A program made the position numbers and the translations under genes. From NCBI RefSeq assembly GCF_000420765.1, contig NZ_ATVO01000003.1, positions 434,001 through 498,000 of the forward strand: 64,000 nt of DNA. Reading direction: 5' to 3'. This document shows positions 46,023 to 56,303 of this stretch, piece by piece. The number at the start of each line of letters is the position of its first letter. Position 1 is the first letter of the stretch. The notes beneath the pieces are model-generated. The model was not told the origin of the DNA, searched no databases, and saw only the letters and a list, made by a program, of their open reading frames with translations. The DNA comes from Sandarakinorhabdus limnophila DSM 17366. Its GTDB lineage: Bacteria; Pseudomonadota; Alphaproteobacteria; Sphingomonadales; Sphingomonadaceae.

Positions 46023-48062
46023 ATGTATAGTGAGCGCAATAGAAGCGGGTGGGCCGCCCTGTCCAGCATATCGGTGGTATTGGCCGCCCCCGTCGCGGCG
46101 CAAACGCCCGATGCCGCCACCATCGCGCGCTATCAGGCGCGGCTGGCCGACAATGAAAGCGGGCGCTTCAACCAGCTTTCAGGTGCGCCGCTGTCCGGCG
46201 CACAGGCGGTGCCGGTGCTGGAAGAGGTGGTGACATGGGACCGCCTGCGCCGCGAAGCCTACAAGGCAAGTTTCAGCGACTATGCCGCCTTCCTGGCCGG
46301 CCATGCCGATTGGCCGGCATCCACCACCATCCGTCGGCTGGCCGAACGCAGCATAGGCGACGACACGCCGGCCGATCAGATCGTGCGCCATTTTGCGCGC
46401 GTGGCTCCGCTCACGGCCGAGGGTAAATGGCGCTACGCCGAAGCACTGGTCGCCAGCGGACAGTCAGGCACGGCCGCCACCTGGGCGCGCGACGCCTGGG
46501 ATTCCGCCGGGCTGGATGACGTCCAGGAGGCCCGTCTGCTGGCGAAATTCGGCGATCGGCTGCGCCCGGACGATCATGCCAGCCGCATGGACCGGCTGTT
46601 GTGGGCCGATCGCATCACGCCGGCGGGGCGCATGTTGGCCCGCGTCGATACCGATACCCGCCTTTGGGCGCTGGCTCGCATCGCCTTGAAACGCAATGCG
46701 CCTGATGTGGCTTCCCGCATGGCCGTGGTGCCGGATCGCCTGCGCCGTGAAGCCGGCCTGGTGCTGGACGAAGCGCAATGGCTGATCCGCCAGGGCCGCG
46801 CCGCCGAAGGTCATACATTGTTGTCCGGACCGGCGACGCAGCGCATTGCCGGTGGGCTGCTCACCATCGGGCAGGAAAGCTGGTTGAAGGCGCGGCTCGA
46901 TATCGGCCGTGCCTTGTGGCGCGCCGGCAATCCGACAAGCGCTCGCGCCGTGCTCGCAGGGCACGGGTTGGATTCCGCGCGCATGGCGACGCGGCCGGTG
47001 GCGGAACGCTCGGCGCTGCTTGATGCGGAATGGCTGGCCGGCTGGCTCGCCCTGCGCCGCCTGAACCAGCCGGCGCAAGCGCTCACCCATTTCCGCAATG
47101 CCCGCGCCGTGGCGCAGACGCCGATCAGCCAGGCGCGCGGCGATTACTGGGCCGGCCGCGCCGCTGACTCCGCCGGCCAGCGGGAACAAGCCCGGCAGTA
47201 TTTCGCCGCCGCCGCCCGCCATCCGGATTATTTCTATGGGCAATTGGCCGCAGAACGCCTGGGCCAGCCGCTGTCGCTGGCCAATCGCCCGCTTCCCGTT
47301 CTTGATGCAGTGACCGCCGGCAATTTCCGCGCCGAAGGCCGTGTGCGCGCCGTGTTTGCACTGGCCGACATCGATCGCGGCCGGCAAACCACATTTCTGA
47401 AGCAACTCGCCGATACCGCCGAAACCCCGCAGCGCGCCGCGCTGGTGGCAGGACTGGCCGGGCCATTGAACCGCCCCGATGCCGTGGTGCACGCCGGTAA
47501 GGCCGCACGCGGCACGGCGGAGCTGGCGCTGATTTCCGCCGCCTTCCCGGTGCTGCCGCTGCCTGAAAACCTGGCTTCACGCTTCACCATCATCCACGCC
47601 ATTACGCGCCAGGAAAGCCAGTTCGATCGCACTGCACGCTCCAGCGCCAACGCGCTCGGCCTGATGCAGCTGGTGCCGGCGACGGCTGCCGAACAGGCCC
47701 AGAAGATGGGCCTGCCCGCCAGTCCGGCCAGCCGGCTGACGCAGGACCCGGTGTGGAATGTCACGCTTGGCAGCGGCTTCATCGAGCGGCTGCGGGCGAG
47801 TTACGGTGGCTCCGCCCCGCTGGCAGTGGCGGCCTATAACGCCGGGCCGGGCAATGTGCGGCGCTTCATTGCGCAGAACGGCGACCCCAGGAACGGCGAC
47901 ATCCTCGATTGGATCGAGAGCATCCCGTTTTCGGAAACCCGCAACTATGTGCAGCGCGTGCTGGAAAATGCTGTGGTCTATGAAACGCTTTATCCCGACC
48001 GGGCGGTCACGAAAGGCCCCAACCGGCTGAGCGAATGGCTGGGCAAGGACAACCCGGGTTAA
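46023..48062 (+). CDS. slt: Soluble lytic murein transglycosylase
   Basis: A 679-residue periplasmic enzyme with a signal peptide (WAALSSISVVLAAPVAAQ), a long alpha-superhelix and a C-terminal SLT domain: catalytic Glu531 in ITRQESQFDR, then NALGLMQLVPATA, AAYNAGPGNV and SETRNYVQRV. This is the Slt that is usually next to dapA in sphingomonads. A second, distinct Slt lies at 24338-26233. Its stop shares TTAA with the convergent ppk2 gene. Confidence 0.92.
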   Translation: MYSERNRSGWAALSSISVVLAAPVAAQTPDAATIARYQARLADNESGRFNQLSGAPLSGAQAVPVLEEVVTWDRLRREAYKASFSDYAAFLAGHADWPASTTIRRLAERSIGDDTPADQIVRHFARVAPLTAEGKWRYAEALVASGQSGTAATWARDAWDSAGLDDVQEARLLAKFGDRLRPDDHASRMDRLLWADRITPAGRMLARVDTDTRLWALARIALKRNAPDVASRMAVVPDRLRREAGLVLDEAQWLIRQGRAAEGHTLLSGPATQRIAGGLLTIGQESWLKARLDIGRALWRAGNPTSARAVLAGHGLDSARMATRPVAERSALLDAEWLAGWLALRRLNQPAQALTHFRNARAVAQTPISQARGDYWAGRAADSAGQREQARQYFAAAARHPDYFYGQLAAERLGQPLSLANRPLPVLDAVTAGNFRAEGRVRAVFALADIDRGRQTTFLKQLADTAETPQRAALVAGLAGPLNRPDAVVHAGKAARGTAELALISAAFPVLPLPENLASRFTIIHAITRQESQFDRTARSSANALGLMQLVPATAAEQAQKMGLPASPASRLTQDPVWNVTLGSGFIERLRASYGGSAPLAVAAYNAGPGNVRRFIAQNGDPRNGDILDWIESIPFSETRNYVQRVLENAVVYETLYPDRAVTKGPNRLSEWLGKDNPG

Positions 48063-48847
48063 TCCAGCTTCTTCCCCAGTGCTTTCTCGGCAATCTTCAC
48101 CAGTTCAGCGTCCGGCGCCGGCCAGCTGAGGTCCACGCCGGCGCCCAGCGCCTCGCAGATCAGTTCCAGGCTGCGCACCCGCGCCCATTTCTTGTCGTTG
48201 GCCGCCACCACATGCCAGGGCGCGGACGGCGGCGAGCATAAGCGGAACATGTCTTCATAGGCCTCAACATAGGCCGCCCGCTGAGACCGGTTGTGGTAAT
48301 CATCCGTGCCGGTTTTCCAGCGTTTCCATGGCGTCCTGATGCGTTCTTCCAGCCGCTTGTCCTGCTCTGCCTGCGTGGTGTGCAGGAAAATCTTCACCAG
48401 CCGCACGCCATCGGCGAGCAGCAGCGCCTCGAAATCGTTGATTTCCTTGAAGGCATCCCGCCAACGCGGCTCCGGCGTGAAGCCATCGACCCGCTCCACC
48501 AGCACCCGGCCGTACCAGGTGCGATCGAACACGGCGATCTCGCGATTGCCGGGCAGGCGCTGCCAGAACCGCCACAGATAATGGCGCGCCGCTTCCTCAC
48601 GCGTGGGCGCCGCGATCGACCAGACCTTGCAGAAGCGCGGATCGAGCGTCGCGTTCATCCGCGTCACCAGCCCGCCCTTGCCCGACGCATCCCAGCCTTC
48701 GATGGCCACGATGCCCTTGAGGCCCTGCATGATATAGGCGGCCTGGATCAGCTCCAGCCGATGCTGCAGGGCTTCGAGTTGCGTTTCATAATCACCGCGC
48801 GGCAGATCATGATCGACTTCGAAATCGGCGAGATTGTACGGGCTCAT
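48059..48847 (-). CDS. ppk2: Polyphosphate kinase 2 family protein
   Basis: A 262-residue single-domain PPK2. Walker A is GWDASGKG (51-58), the lid-type Arg pair lies in PTREEAARHYLWR, and Walker B is FDRTWYGRVLVER with Asp108. These enzymes phosphorylate nucleoside mono- or diphosphates from polyphosphate; which subclass cannot be told by eye. The ATG at MSPYNLADFE is preferred over one twelve codons earlier. ppk1 and ppx lie 3-7 kb away on the same strand. Confidence 0.9.
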   Translation of the reverse strand: MSPYNLADFEVDHDLPRGDYETQLEALQHRLELIQAAYIMQGLKGIVAIEGWDASGKGGLVTRMNATLDPRFCKVWSIAAPTREEAARHYLWRFWQRLPGNREIAVFDRTWYGRVLVERVDGFTPEPRWRDAFKEINDFEALLLADGVRLVKIFLHTTQAEQDKRLEERIRTPWKRWKTGTDDYHNRSQRAAYVEAYEDMFRLCSPPSAPWHVVAANDKKWARVRSLELICEALGAGVDLSWPAPDAELVKIAEKALGKKLD

Positions 48848-48890
48848 GGCCGGCAGGCTGGCAGCCCGCCGGCATGGAGGCAAGCCCCGC

Positions 48891-50672
48891 TTAGTCGACG
48901 ATGCGGATATGCAGTTCGCGCAGCTGTTTCAGCGTCACCGGCGCCGGCGCGTTCATCATCAGGTCTTCGGCCTTCTGCGTCATCGGGAAAACGATGACCT
49001 CGCGGATGTTCGGTTCATCGGCGATCAGCATCACCATGCGATCCACGCCCGGTGCCGAGCCGCCGTGCGGCGGCGCGCCAAACTTGAAGGCGTTGATCAT
49101 GCCGGAGAAGTTCGCGTCCACCTGTTCCTGGGTATAGCCGGCGATTTCGAACGCCTTGTACATGATGTCCGGACGGTGGTTGCGGATGGCGCCCGACGAC
49201 AGTTCGACGCCATTGCAGACGATGTCGTACTGATACGCCTTGATGGTCAGCGGGTCCTGGGTCTCCAGCGCTTCCAGTTCGCCCTGCGGCATCGAGAACG
49301 GGTTGTGGCTGAAGTCGATCTTCTTGGCGTCTTCATCGTACTCGAACATCGGGAAATCGACGATCCAGCAGAATTTGTAGGCGTTCTGCTCGATCAGGCC
49401 CAGTTCGGTGCCGATGCGGGTACGGGCGAGCCCGGCCAGCCTGGCCGCCTGGGCTTCCTTGCCGGCGGCGAAGAAACAGCCGTCATCCGGGCCAAGGCCG
49501 AGCGCCTCATAGAGCGCCAGCATGCCTTCCTCGCCATGGTTCTTGGCGATGGGGCCGCCGAACTCACCGCCCTTGCGGGTGACATAGCCGAGACCGGCAT
49601 AGCCTTCGCTGCGCGCCCATTCGTTCATGTCGTCGAAGAACTTGCGGCTCTTTTCGGCCGTGCCGGGCGCCGGAATGGCGCGCACGACATTGCCGCTCTC
49701 CACCATCTTGGCGAACAGGCCAAAGCCCGAACCGACAAAATGGCTGCCAACATCGCTGATGACGATCGGGTTGCGCAGGTCGGGCTTGTCGTTGCCATAC
49801 TTCAGCATCGATTCCGCATAGGGAATGCGCGGGAACGCGCCCTTGGTGACCGCCCACGGCTCACGGCCGCCGAAGCCGGAGAACTCTTCAAACACCCCGG
49901 CCAGCACGGGTTCGATCGCGGCGAACACATCTTCCTGGGTGACAAAGCTCATCTCGAAATCGAGCTGGTAGAATTCACCCGGGCTGCGATCAGCCCGCGC
50001 GTCTTCATCGCGGAAGCACGGCGCGATCTGGAAATAACGATCGAAGCCGGCCACCATCAGCAGCTGCTTGAACATCTGCGGCGCCTGCGGCAGCGCATAG
50101 AATTTGCCGGGGTGGACGCGGCTGGGCACCAGATAATCGCGCGCGCCTTCCGGGCTGCTGGCGGTGAGGATCGGCGTCTGGAATTCCATGAACCCCTGAT
50201 CGATCATGCGGCGGCGCAGCGACGAAATCACATTGCTGCGCAGCATGATGTTCTGATGCAAGCGGTCGCGACGCAGATCGAGGAAGCGATACTTCAGGCG
50301 AATATCTTCGGGATATTCGGCCTCACCGGCAACCGGCATCGGCAGTTCATCGGCGGTGGACTGGATGGTGATATCCTTGGCGCGCACTTCCACTTCGCCG
50401 GTGGGCAGCCGGCTGTTGATAGCGCCGCCTTCGCGCAGCACGACATCACCAACGATGGTGACCACCGATTCCACCCGGATGCGGTCGAGCACCGGGAACG
50501 CCGGCGACGACGGGCCGGCGACGATCTGGGTGAGGCCATGGTGATCGCGCAGATCGATGAACAGCACGCCGCCATGATCGCGCTTGCGGTGGACCCAGCC
50601 CGACAGTTTGACCGTCTGGCCGGCATCGGCGGCGCGCAGGGCGGCGCAGTTGTGGGTGCGATAAACGTGCAT
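48891..50672 (-). CDS. aspS: Aspartyl-tRNA synthetase
   Basis: A 593-residue bacterial-type class II synthetase. The N-terminal anticodon-binding barrel begins [13 protein letters not shown] with [11 protein letters not shown]; the catalytic core has [32 protein letters not shown] and the C-terminal GVDRMVM; the bacterial GAD insertion lies between. The ATG preceded by GGAA is chosen over one six codons earlier. Divergent from rnd with a 91-base gap. Many alphaproteobacteria use a non-discriminating enzyme with GatCAB; that is not decided here. Confidence 0.96.
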   Translation of the reverse strand: MHVYRTHNCAALRAADAGQTVKLSGWVHRKRDHGGVLFIDLRDHHGLTQIVAGPSSPAFPVLDRIRVESVVTIVGDVVLREGGAINSRLPTGEVEVRAKDITIQSTADELPMPVAGEAEYPEDIRLKYRFLDLRRDRLHQNIMLRSNVISSLRRRMIDQGFMEFQTPILTASSPEGARDYLVPSRVHPGKFYALPQAPQMFKQLLMVAGFDRYFQIAPCFRDEDARADRSPGEFYQLDFEMSFVTQEDVFAAIEPVLAGVFEEFSGFGGREPWAVTKGAFPRIPYAESMLKYGNDKPDLRNPIVISDVGSHFVGSGFGLFAKMVESGNVVRAIPAPGTAEKSRKFFDDMNEWARSEGYAGLGYVTRKGGEFGGPIAKNHGEEGMLALYEALGLGPDDGCFFAAGKEAQAARLAGLARTRIGTELGLIEQNAYKFCWIVDFPMFEYDEDAKKIDFSHNPFSMPQGELEALETQDPLTIKAYQYDIVCNGVELSSGAIRNHRPDIMYKAFEIAGYTQEQVDANFSGMINAFKFGAPPHGGSAPGVDRMVMLIADEPNIREVIVFPMTQKAEDLMMNAPAPVTLKQLRELHIRIVD

Positions 50673-50763
50673 TTTTCCGTGTTCCGGCAACTTTGTTTTG
50701 AAGGGCGGCTAGCACACGTCATTCACCGCTTTGTCAAGCGGCGAGATTGGAGTAACGGGCCCC

Positions 50764-51933
50764 ATGCTGATTCATCCGCTGGTGACGGACACCGCGACTC
50801 TCGAACAACTTTGCGCCCGCTGGGCTACCGCTGATTTCGTCGCGGTTGATACCGAGTTCATGCGCGAGAGCACCTATTACCCCGATCTGTGCCTGGTGCA
50901 GGTCGCCTGCCCGAACGAAGCCGCCGCCATCGATCCGAAGAGCCCCGATCTCGATCTGGCGCCATTGTTGAAGCTGCTGGTGGAAGAACCGGTGCTGAAG
51001 GTGTTCCACGCCGGCGGGCAGGATCTGGAAATCATCTACAATCTCACCGGCAAGACGCCGCAGCCGCTGTTCGATACGCAGATCGCCGCGATGGCGCTGG
51101 GGCTGGGCGAACAGATTGGTTACACCAACCTGGTGGCGGCCTATGCCAATATCCAGGTGGATAAGGGCGCCCGCTTCACCGATTGGGCGCGCCGGCCGCT
51201 GAACGATCGCCAGATCGATTATGCCATCGGTGATGTCACTCATCTTGCCCAGCTGTTCCCCCGGATGGTGGACAAGTTGCGCCGTACCGGCCGCGGCGAG
51301 TGGCTGGACGATGAAATGGCGCGCGCGTCTGATCCCGCCACCTATGCCAACGATCCGGAACGCGCCTGGCTGCGGCTGCGGCTGCCCAGCCGCAAGGCCG
51401 ATGTGCTGGGCCGGCTGAAGGCGCTGGCGCGCTGGCGCGAACTGGAAGCGCAAGACAAGGATGTGCCGCGCGGTCGCATCGTCAAAGACGAAACGCTGGC
51501 CGATCTTGCTTCCTCCCCGCCCCGCAGCCAAGCCGATCTGGCCAAGGTGCGCGGGCTTTCGGCGGCGTGGGGCGGCAATGCCATCGGTGCCCGCTTGATG
51601 GCAGCGGTGGAAGATGCGCCACCACTGGAAGCCGACGAAATGCCGGCGCGCGAGCCGCAGCGGCCCGGCCTGTCATCCGAAGGCGCGCTGATCGCCGATC
51701 TGCTCAAGCTGCTGCTGAAGATCCGCGCCAAGGAAGCCGGCGTCGCGCCGCGACTGATCGTGCGCGCCGATGATCTGGAACTGCTCGCCGCCGGCCAGCG
51801 CAATGGGCTGGATGTGCTGCAGGGCTGGCGGCACGATATTTTCGGCGCCGATGCATTGGCGCTGGTTGAAGGCCGGCTGGGTTTTGCCGTGACGGATGGC
51901 AAGCTCAAGATGAGCCAGCTGAGCGGCGATTAA
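50764..51933 (+). CDS. rnd: Ribonuclease D
   Basis: A 389-residue 3'-5' exoribonuclease for tRNA 3' maturation. The DEDD ligands are in VAVDTEFMRE, the FHAGGQDLEII strand, and YAIGDVTHLAQLF (Tyr type). One HRDC domain (~210-290) and a C-terminal helical domain follow. GGAG lies ten bases before the ATG. Its stop shares TTAA with the convergent ppx. Confidence 0.95.
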   Translation: MLIHPLVTDTATLEQLCARWATADFVAVDTEFMRESTYYPDLCLVQVACPNEAAAIDPKSPDLDLAPLLKLLVEEPVLKVFHAGGQDLEIIYNLTGKTPQPLFDTQIAAMALGLGEQIGYTNLVAAYANIQVDKGARFTDWARRPLNDRQIDYAIGDVTHLAQLFPRMVDKLRRTGRGEWLDDEMARASDPATYANDPERAWLRLRLPSRKADVLGRLKALARWRELEAQDKDVPRGRIVKDETLADLASSPPRSQADLAKVRGLSAAWGGNAIGARLMAAVEDAPPLEADEMPAREPQRPGLSSEGALIADLLKLLLKIRAKEAGVAPRLIVRADDLELLAAGQRNGLDVLQGWRHDIFGADALALVEGRLGFAVTDGKLKMSQLSGD

Positions 51934-53474
51934 GCGTATTCCAGCCGCGGCGTCAGGTTCAACGCGCCGCCCAGCAGTTTCAGCCGGCGCTGCACGGCAT
52001 CACCACCCGCCAGATCAGCGTGGGACTGGCCCAACCGCAGCACCAGCGTGTCGCCATGGCGCTCCAGGCGGCTTGCAGCCAGGCCCACGGCAGTGCCACC
52101 GGTCAGGCGCTGACCGAGCCGCAGCGCCAGGCCCCAGGCGCGGGCGCGCACCAGCAGCGGCACCGGAGCCAGCGCAATCAAGGTCGACATCACCGGCGCT
52201 TCCGGATCGCCGCCAAAGCAATAATGCAGGGCACATGCCAGCGCGGCCCGTTCGGCGGCCGTCACAGCCACCCAATTGCCGTGCAGCGCCACGTCCACGC
52301 CGCGTTCCGGGCGGAAATCCGGGTGGGCGCGCCACGCGATGTCAGACAGCAGGCACGCCGCCAGCCGCAGCCGGCGGTCCCCGGATGGCTCATCCGCAAA
52401 CAGCGGGTCCATCCAGTCGAACAGCATGTCGCCATGTTCGGCAAAGCGGCCCTGGCGGGCGCCTTCCGCGCGGGCGGCGGTGATCAGTGGATCAAGCGCC
52501 TGATCCTGCGGCGACAGATCGTCATACAGCAACCCTTCGCGCAGGCCGAAGCCCGAGGCGATGACGCTGGACGAGCCCAGTTTCTTCACCACTGCCGCCA
52601 GCAGCATCGCCGCACCGGGCAATGATGGCAGCCGCGAGGTGGACAGGTGCGGCACCGCCTTCAGCGTGGCGAGTTCGGTGTGCGACAGGCTGCGAAACAA
52701 TTTGCCCGGCGCTGTTGCCGGCATTTCATACTGGTGGACGATGGGCAGCGGATGGCCCGTCATCCAGATGTGGATCTGCGCCAGCGCCCGCCAGGATCCG
52801 CCCACCATGTAGAACGGCTTGCCCTTGCCTTCGCCCGACCATTCCACCTTGTCGAGCGCCTTGGCGATGAACGGCCCCAGCGCACGGCGATCGCGCTTGC
52901 GCACTGCATCCAGCCGCAGCGCACCGATCGGCAACGATATGCGGTTGCCCATCTCGCCGCCCGACACGCGGATCAATTCCAGGCTGCCGCCGCCCAGATC
53001 ACCCACCACGCCATCGGCAAAGGGAATGCCCGAAACCAGGCCCATTGCGGCGCCGCGCGCTTCGGCCTCGCCATCGATCACCTCGATTGCCAGACCGCAT
53101 TCGGCAGCGACCCGATTGATGAACGCCTGCCCATTCTTCGCCTCGCGCACTGCGGCGGTGGCGACGGTTCGCACGTTCATGACGCCCATCGCCCGCACCA
53201 GCGCGGCAAAGCGGTGAAGTCCGGCCACGGCCACATTCATGGCGTTGTCGCTCAGCCGGCCATTGGCCGCGATCCCACGACCCAGCCCGGCCATGACTTT
53301 CTCGTTGAACATCGTTTCCGGCATGCGGGTGCGACCGTGGTAGACGACAAGCCGGATCGAATTACTGCCGATGTCGATGATGGCGCAGCGGTCATCACCA
53401 GCAGGTGCCGGCACCGGGCTTAGCCCAACCTTGCGCGCCAGGTTGAGCACGGGTTCAGGCAAGCCCGGCGGCAT
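51930..53474 (-). CDS. ppx: Exopolyphosphatase / guanosine pentaphosphatase
   Basis: A 514-residue Ppx/GppA ASKHA-fold enzyme that shortens polyphosphate from its ends. It has the phosphate-1 loop IDIGSNSIRLVV, EAEARGAAMGL with the catalytic Glu, and GDLGGGSLELI; a C-terminal HD-like helical domain follows. Its start lies inside the ppk1 3' end (20-base overlap), so synthesis and breakdown enzymes are made from one message. Confidence 0.93.
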   Translation of the reverse strand: MPPGLPEPVLNLARKVGLSPVPAPAGDDRCAIIDIGSNSIRLVVYHGRTRMPETMFNEKVMAGLGRGIAANGRLSDNAMNVAVAGLHRFAALVRAMGVMNVRTVATAAVREAKNGQAFINRVAAECGLAIEVIDGEAEARGAAMGLVSGIPFADGVVGDLGGGSLELIRVSGGEMGNRISLPIGALRLDAVRKRDRRALGPFIAKALDKVEWSGEGKGKPFYMVGGSWRALAQIHIWMTGHPLPIVHQYEMPATAPGKLFRSLSHTELATLKAVPHLSTSRLPSLPGAAMLLAAVVKKLGSSSVIASGFGLREGLLYDDLSPQDQALDPLITAARAEGARQGRFAEHGDMLFDWMDPLFADEPSGDRRLRLAACLLSDIAWRAHPDFRPERGVDVALHGNWVAVTAAERAALACALHYCFGGDPEAPVMSTLIALAPVPLLVRARAWGLALRLGQRLTGGTAVGLAASRLERHGDTLVLRLGQSHADLAGGDAVQRRLKLLGGALNLTPRLEYA

Positions 53475-55641
53475 CGCTCTGCTCGCTCAGGTCCTCTTCC
53501 TCATCCGGCAGCATCAGCACCGGCACGGCTTTCGCATCCTTCATCTGGCCGCGCCCCGACAGCGAGGGGTTGGTCATGAAATAGCGGTGCAGGTTGAACG
53601 GTTCTTCACGGTCGTCCACCACGCGGGTGTAGCGGCCGTCAGCCGACAGTTCCCAACTCTGCTGGTTGTCCTTCAGATTGGCCAGCATCACCTGGTTCAG
53701 CACCTGGGCGTGCACGGTCGGGTTCTCGATCGGCACCATGATCTCCACGCGGCGATCAAGGTTGCGCGGCATCCAGTCGGCCGAGGAGATGAACACGCGG
53801 GCATGGCGGCTGGGCAGTTCGTGGCCGCCGCTGAACACGCAGATGCGGCTGTGTTCAAGGAAACGGCCGATGACCGATTTCACCCGGATATTGTCCGAAA
53901 GCCCTGGCACGCCCGGTTTCAGGCAGCAGATGCCGCGCACGATCAGATCAATCTCCACGCCCGCCGCGCTGGCTTCATAGAGTTTCTCGATGATGCCGGC
54001 ATCCACCAGGCTGTTCAGCTTCACCCAGATGGCGGCCGGTCGGCCCTGCTTGGCGTGGGCAATTTCCTCGTCGATCAGGCCATAAAGCCGGCTGCGCATG
54101 GCCAGTGGCGCCATCGCCAGCTTCTCCAGCTTGGTCGGCTGCACGTAACCGGTGATATAGTTCATCACCTGGGCCGCATCGCGCGCCAGCAGCGGATCAG
54201 CGGTAAAGAACGACAGATCGGTATAGATGCGCGCCGTGATCGGGTGATAATTGCCGGTGCCGAAATGCACATAGGTGCGGATCGCCGCCCCTTCGCGCCG
54301 GACCACCATGCTCAGCTTGGCGTGCGTTTTCCATTCCACAAAACCATATACAACCTGCACGCCGGCGCGTTCCAATTCGCTGGCCCAGCGAATATTCTGC
54401 TCCTCGTCAAAACGGGCCTTCAGTTCGACCACCGCTGTCACCGATTTGCCGGCTTCGGCGGCATCGATCAGGGCGCGCACGATGGGGCTGTTCTTGCCGG
54501 CGCGATACAGCGTCTGCTTGATGGCGATCACATCGGGATCGGCCGCAGCCTGGCGCAGGAAGGCCAACACCACTTCAAAGCTCTCATAGGGGTGATGAAC
54601 CACCAAATCCTTGCTGCGGATGGCTGCAAAGCAATCACCGCCATGTTCACGGATGCGCTCCGGAAAGCGCGGCGTGTGCGGTTCGAACTTCAGATCTGGC
54701 CGGTCTTCATCCACCAGCAGCGCCAGATCGTTGATGCCCAGCACGCCCGAAACCAGGATGGTGTCGCGATCATCGACGCCCAACTGGCTCTTCACCAGCA
54801 TCAGCAGGCCGGGCGGGGCGTTTTCTTCCATGGTGAGATGGATCACCTCGCCGCGGCGGCGGCGCTTCAGCGCGGTCTGGTAAAAGCGCACCAGATCTTC
54901 GGCTTCTTCTTCCACTTCGATATCGGAATCGCGGATCACCCGGAAAGCGCCATCGCCAACCAGATCATAGCCGGGGAACAATTGATCAAAGAACGCCCGG
55001 ATGGTGTTTTCCAGGCTGATCCAGCGCACCGATTTGCCCGGCAGCCGGATGAAGCGCGGCAGCATCGCCGGCAGCATCAACAGCGCGCGCAGCAGTTCAT
55101 CGTCGGACTGGCGGCGCAGTTCCAGGATCAGCGAAAAGCCCTTGTTGGGGATGAACGGGAACGGGTGCGCCGGATCGATCGCCTGCGGGGTGAGCACCGG
55201 GAAAATCTGATCGAGGAAATGCGTCTGCAGCCAGTCCCGCTCCGCCTTGGTGAGCTTGCCAGCGGTGATGACGTGAAAATCGGTGCGCGCCAGCTCCTTG
55301 GTCAGCAGGCTCCACACCCGCTGCTGTTCTTCCATCAGGTGATCGGCCTGTTCGGCAATGGCGACCAGCTGTTGCGCCGGTGTCATGCCCTCCGCGCTCA
55401 CCGTTTCGATACTGGCCTGCACCTGGCCGCGCAGGCCGGCGACGCGCACCATGAAAAACTCATCGAGGTTGTTGCCTGAAATCGACAGAAAACGAAGCCG
55501 TTCCAGCAACGGGTGCGTGCGGTTCATGGCTTCGGCGAGCACCCGTTCGTTGAACGACAGCCACGACAGCTCGCGGTTGAAATAGCGCTCGCTGGCCGGA
55601 ATGGCGGGTGCAACAAGCGGGTTGGGAGCAGATGTGGGCAT
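53455..55641 (-). CDS. ppk1: Polyphosphate kinase 1
   Basis: A 728-residue enzyme that polymerises the gamma-phosphate of ATP. It has YFNRELSWLSFNERVLAEA at the N-terminus, the SGNNLDEFFMVRVAGL helix, and the phospho-histidine region YVHFGTGNYHPITARIYTD in the phospholipase-D-like half. The ATG at MPTSAPN, with AAGG upstream, is chosen over one seven codons earlier. It is third in the DUF2066-hdaA-ppk1-ppx unit. Confidence 0.95.
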   Translation of the reverse strand: MPTSAPNPLVAPAIPASERYFNRELSWLSFNERVLAEAMNRTHPLLERLRFLSISGNNLDEFFMVRVAGLRGQVQASIETVSAEGMTPAQQLVAIAEQADHLMEEQQRVWSLLTKELARTDFHVITAGKLTKAERDWLQTHFLDQIFPVLTPQAIDPAHPFPFIPNKGFSLILELRRQSDDELLRALLMLPAMLPRFIRLPGKSVRWISLENTIRAFFDQLFPGYDLVGDGAFRVIRDSDIEVEEEAEDLVRFYQTALKRRRRGEVIHLTMEENAPPGLLMLVKSQLGVDDRDTILVSGVLGINDLALLVDEDRPDLKFEPHTPRFPERIREHGGDCFAAIRSKDLVVHHPYESFEVVLAFLRQAAADPDVIAIKQTLYRAGKNSPIVRALIDAAEAGKSVTAVVELKARFDEEQNIRWASELERAGVQVVYGFVEWKTHAKLSMVVRREGAAIRTYVHFGTGNYHPITARIYTDLSFFTADPLLARDAAQVMNYITGYVQPTKLEKLAMAPLAMRSRLYGLIDEEIAHAKQGRPAAIWVKLNSLVDAGIIEKLYEASAAGVEIDLIVRGICCLKPGVPGLSDNIRVKSVIGRFLEHSRICVFSGGHELPSRHARVFISSADWMPRNLDRRVEIMVPIENPTVHAQVLNQVMLANLKDNQQSWELSADGRYTRVVDDREEPFNLHRYFMTNPSLSGRGQMKDAKAVPVLMLPDEEEDLSEQSDAAGLA

Positions 55642-55691
55642 GGCCACAGCCTTAGCCCGCAACGCGCCTTTTGGGTAGAGGGACAGGGGTT

Positions 55692-56303
55692 CTAAAACCC
55701 GAATTCGCCCTGCCCGTCCACCACTTCGCGGGCCAACGGGATGGTGATGGCGCGCCGGCGGGCCAGCGCGGCGGCATCAAGCGCGTCGACCACGGCCTGC
55801 GCCGTCACCAGGCTGCGTTCGATGCGCACCACCAACCAGCGGATCAGATCATCGCCCACCTTTATCCCGCGTTCGGCAAACAGCTTGGCCAGTACGGCGG
55901 CCAGCAGTTCATCATCCGGTTCCCCCAACCGCACCAGCGGCGTGGCGGCCAGCCGGCTGGCGAGATCGGGCAGGCCGTGGCCCCAGTCACGCGGGGCCAG
56001 CGGGCTGGTGAGCAACAGCGGCGTCTCGCGGCTGGCGGCGTTCCATGCGTGAAACAGGCGTTCCGGGTCTTCGGCCTCGGCGCCTTCGATCACGCTGGCC
56101 CGGTGATGGGCAGAGAACCAGCGCGCCAGATGGGTCTTGCCGCTGCCGGCCGGGCCAACAACCAACGTCACTGGCACCGGCCACAGGCCGGGCGCTGCCA
56201 GCCAGGCCGCCGCCGCGCGATTGGCTTCGGTGATCGCAAGACGGTCCGGGCTGAGATCAGCCGGCCAGGCCAGCGGCAACGCCGGTTCGGGCGCCTGCGT
56301 CAT
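55692..56303 (-). CDS. hdaA: HdaA-like DnaA-family regulator
   Basis: 203 residues from an ATG that overlaps the stop of the upstream gene (ATGA). It is a DnaA-type AAA+ domain without the DNA-binding domain IV: Walker A is GPAGSGKTHLA (50-60), and a short lid with ARRRAITIPLAREVV ends the protein. The family stimulates DnaA-ATP hydrolysis with the beta clamp and so limits replication starts. A recognisable N-terminal clamp-binding motif is only weakly visible (LPLAW region). Confidence 0.85.
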   Translation of the reverse strand: MTQAPEPALPLAWPADLSPDRLAITEANRAAAAWLAAPGLWPVPVTLVVGPAGSGKTHLARWFSAHHRASVIEGAEAEDPERLFHAWNAASRETPLLLTSPLAPRDWGHGLPDLASRLAATPLVRLGEPDDELLAAVLAKLFAERGIKVGDDLIRWLVVRIERSLVTAQAVVDALDAAALARRRAITIPLAREVVDGQGEFGF

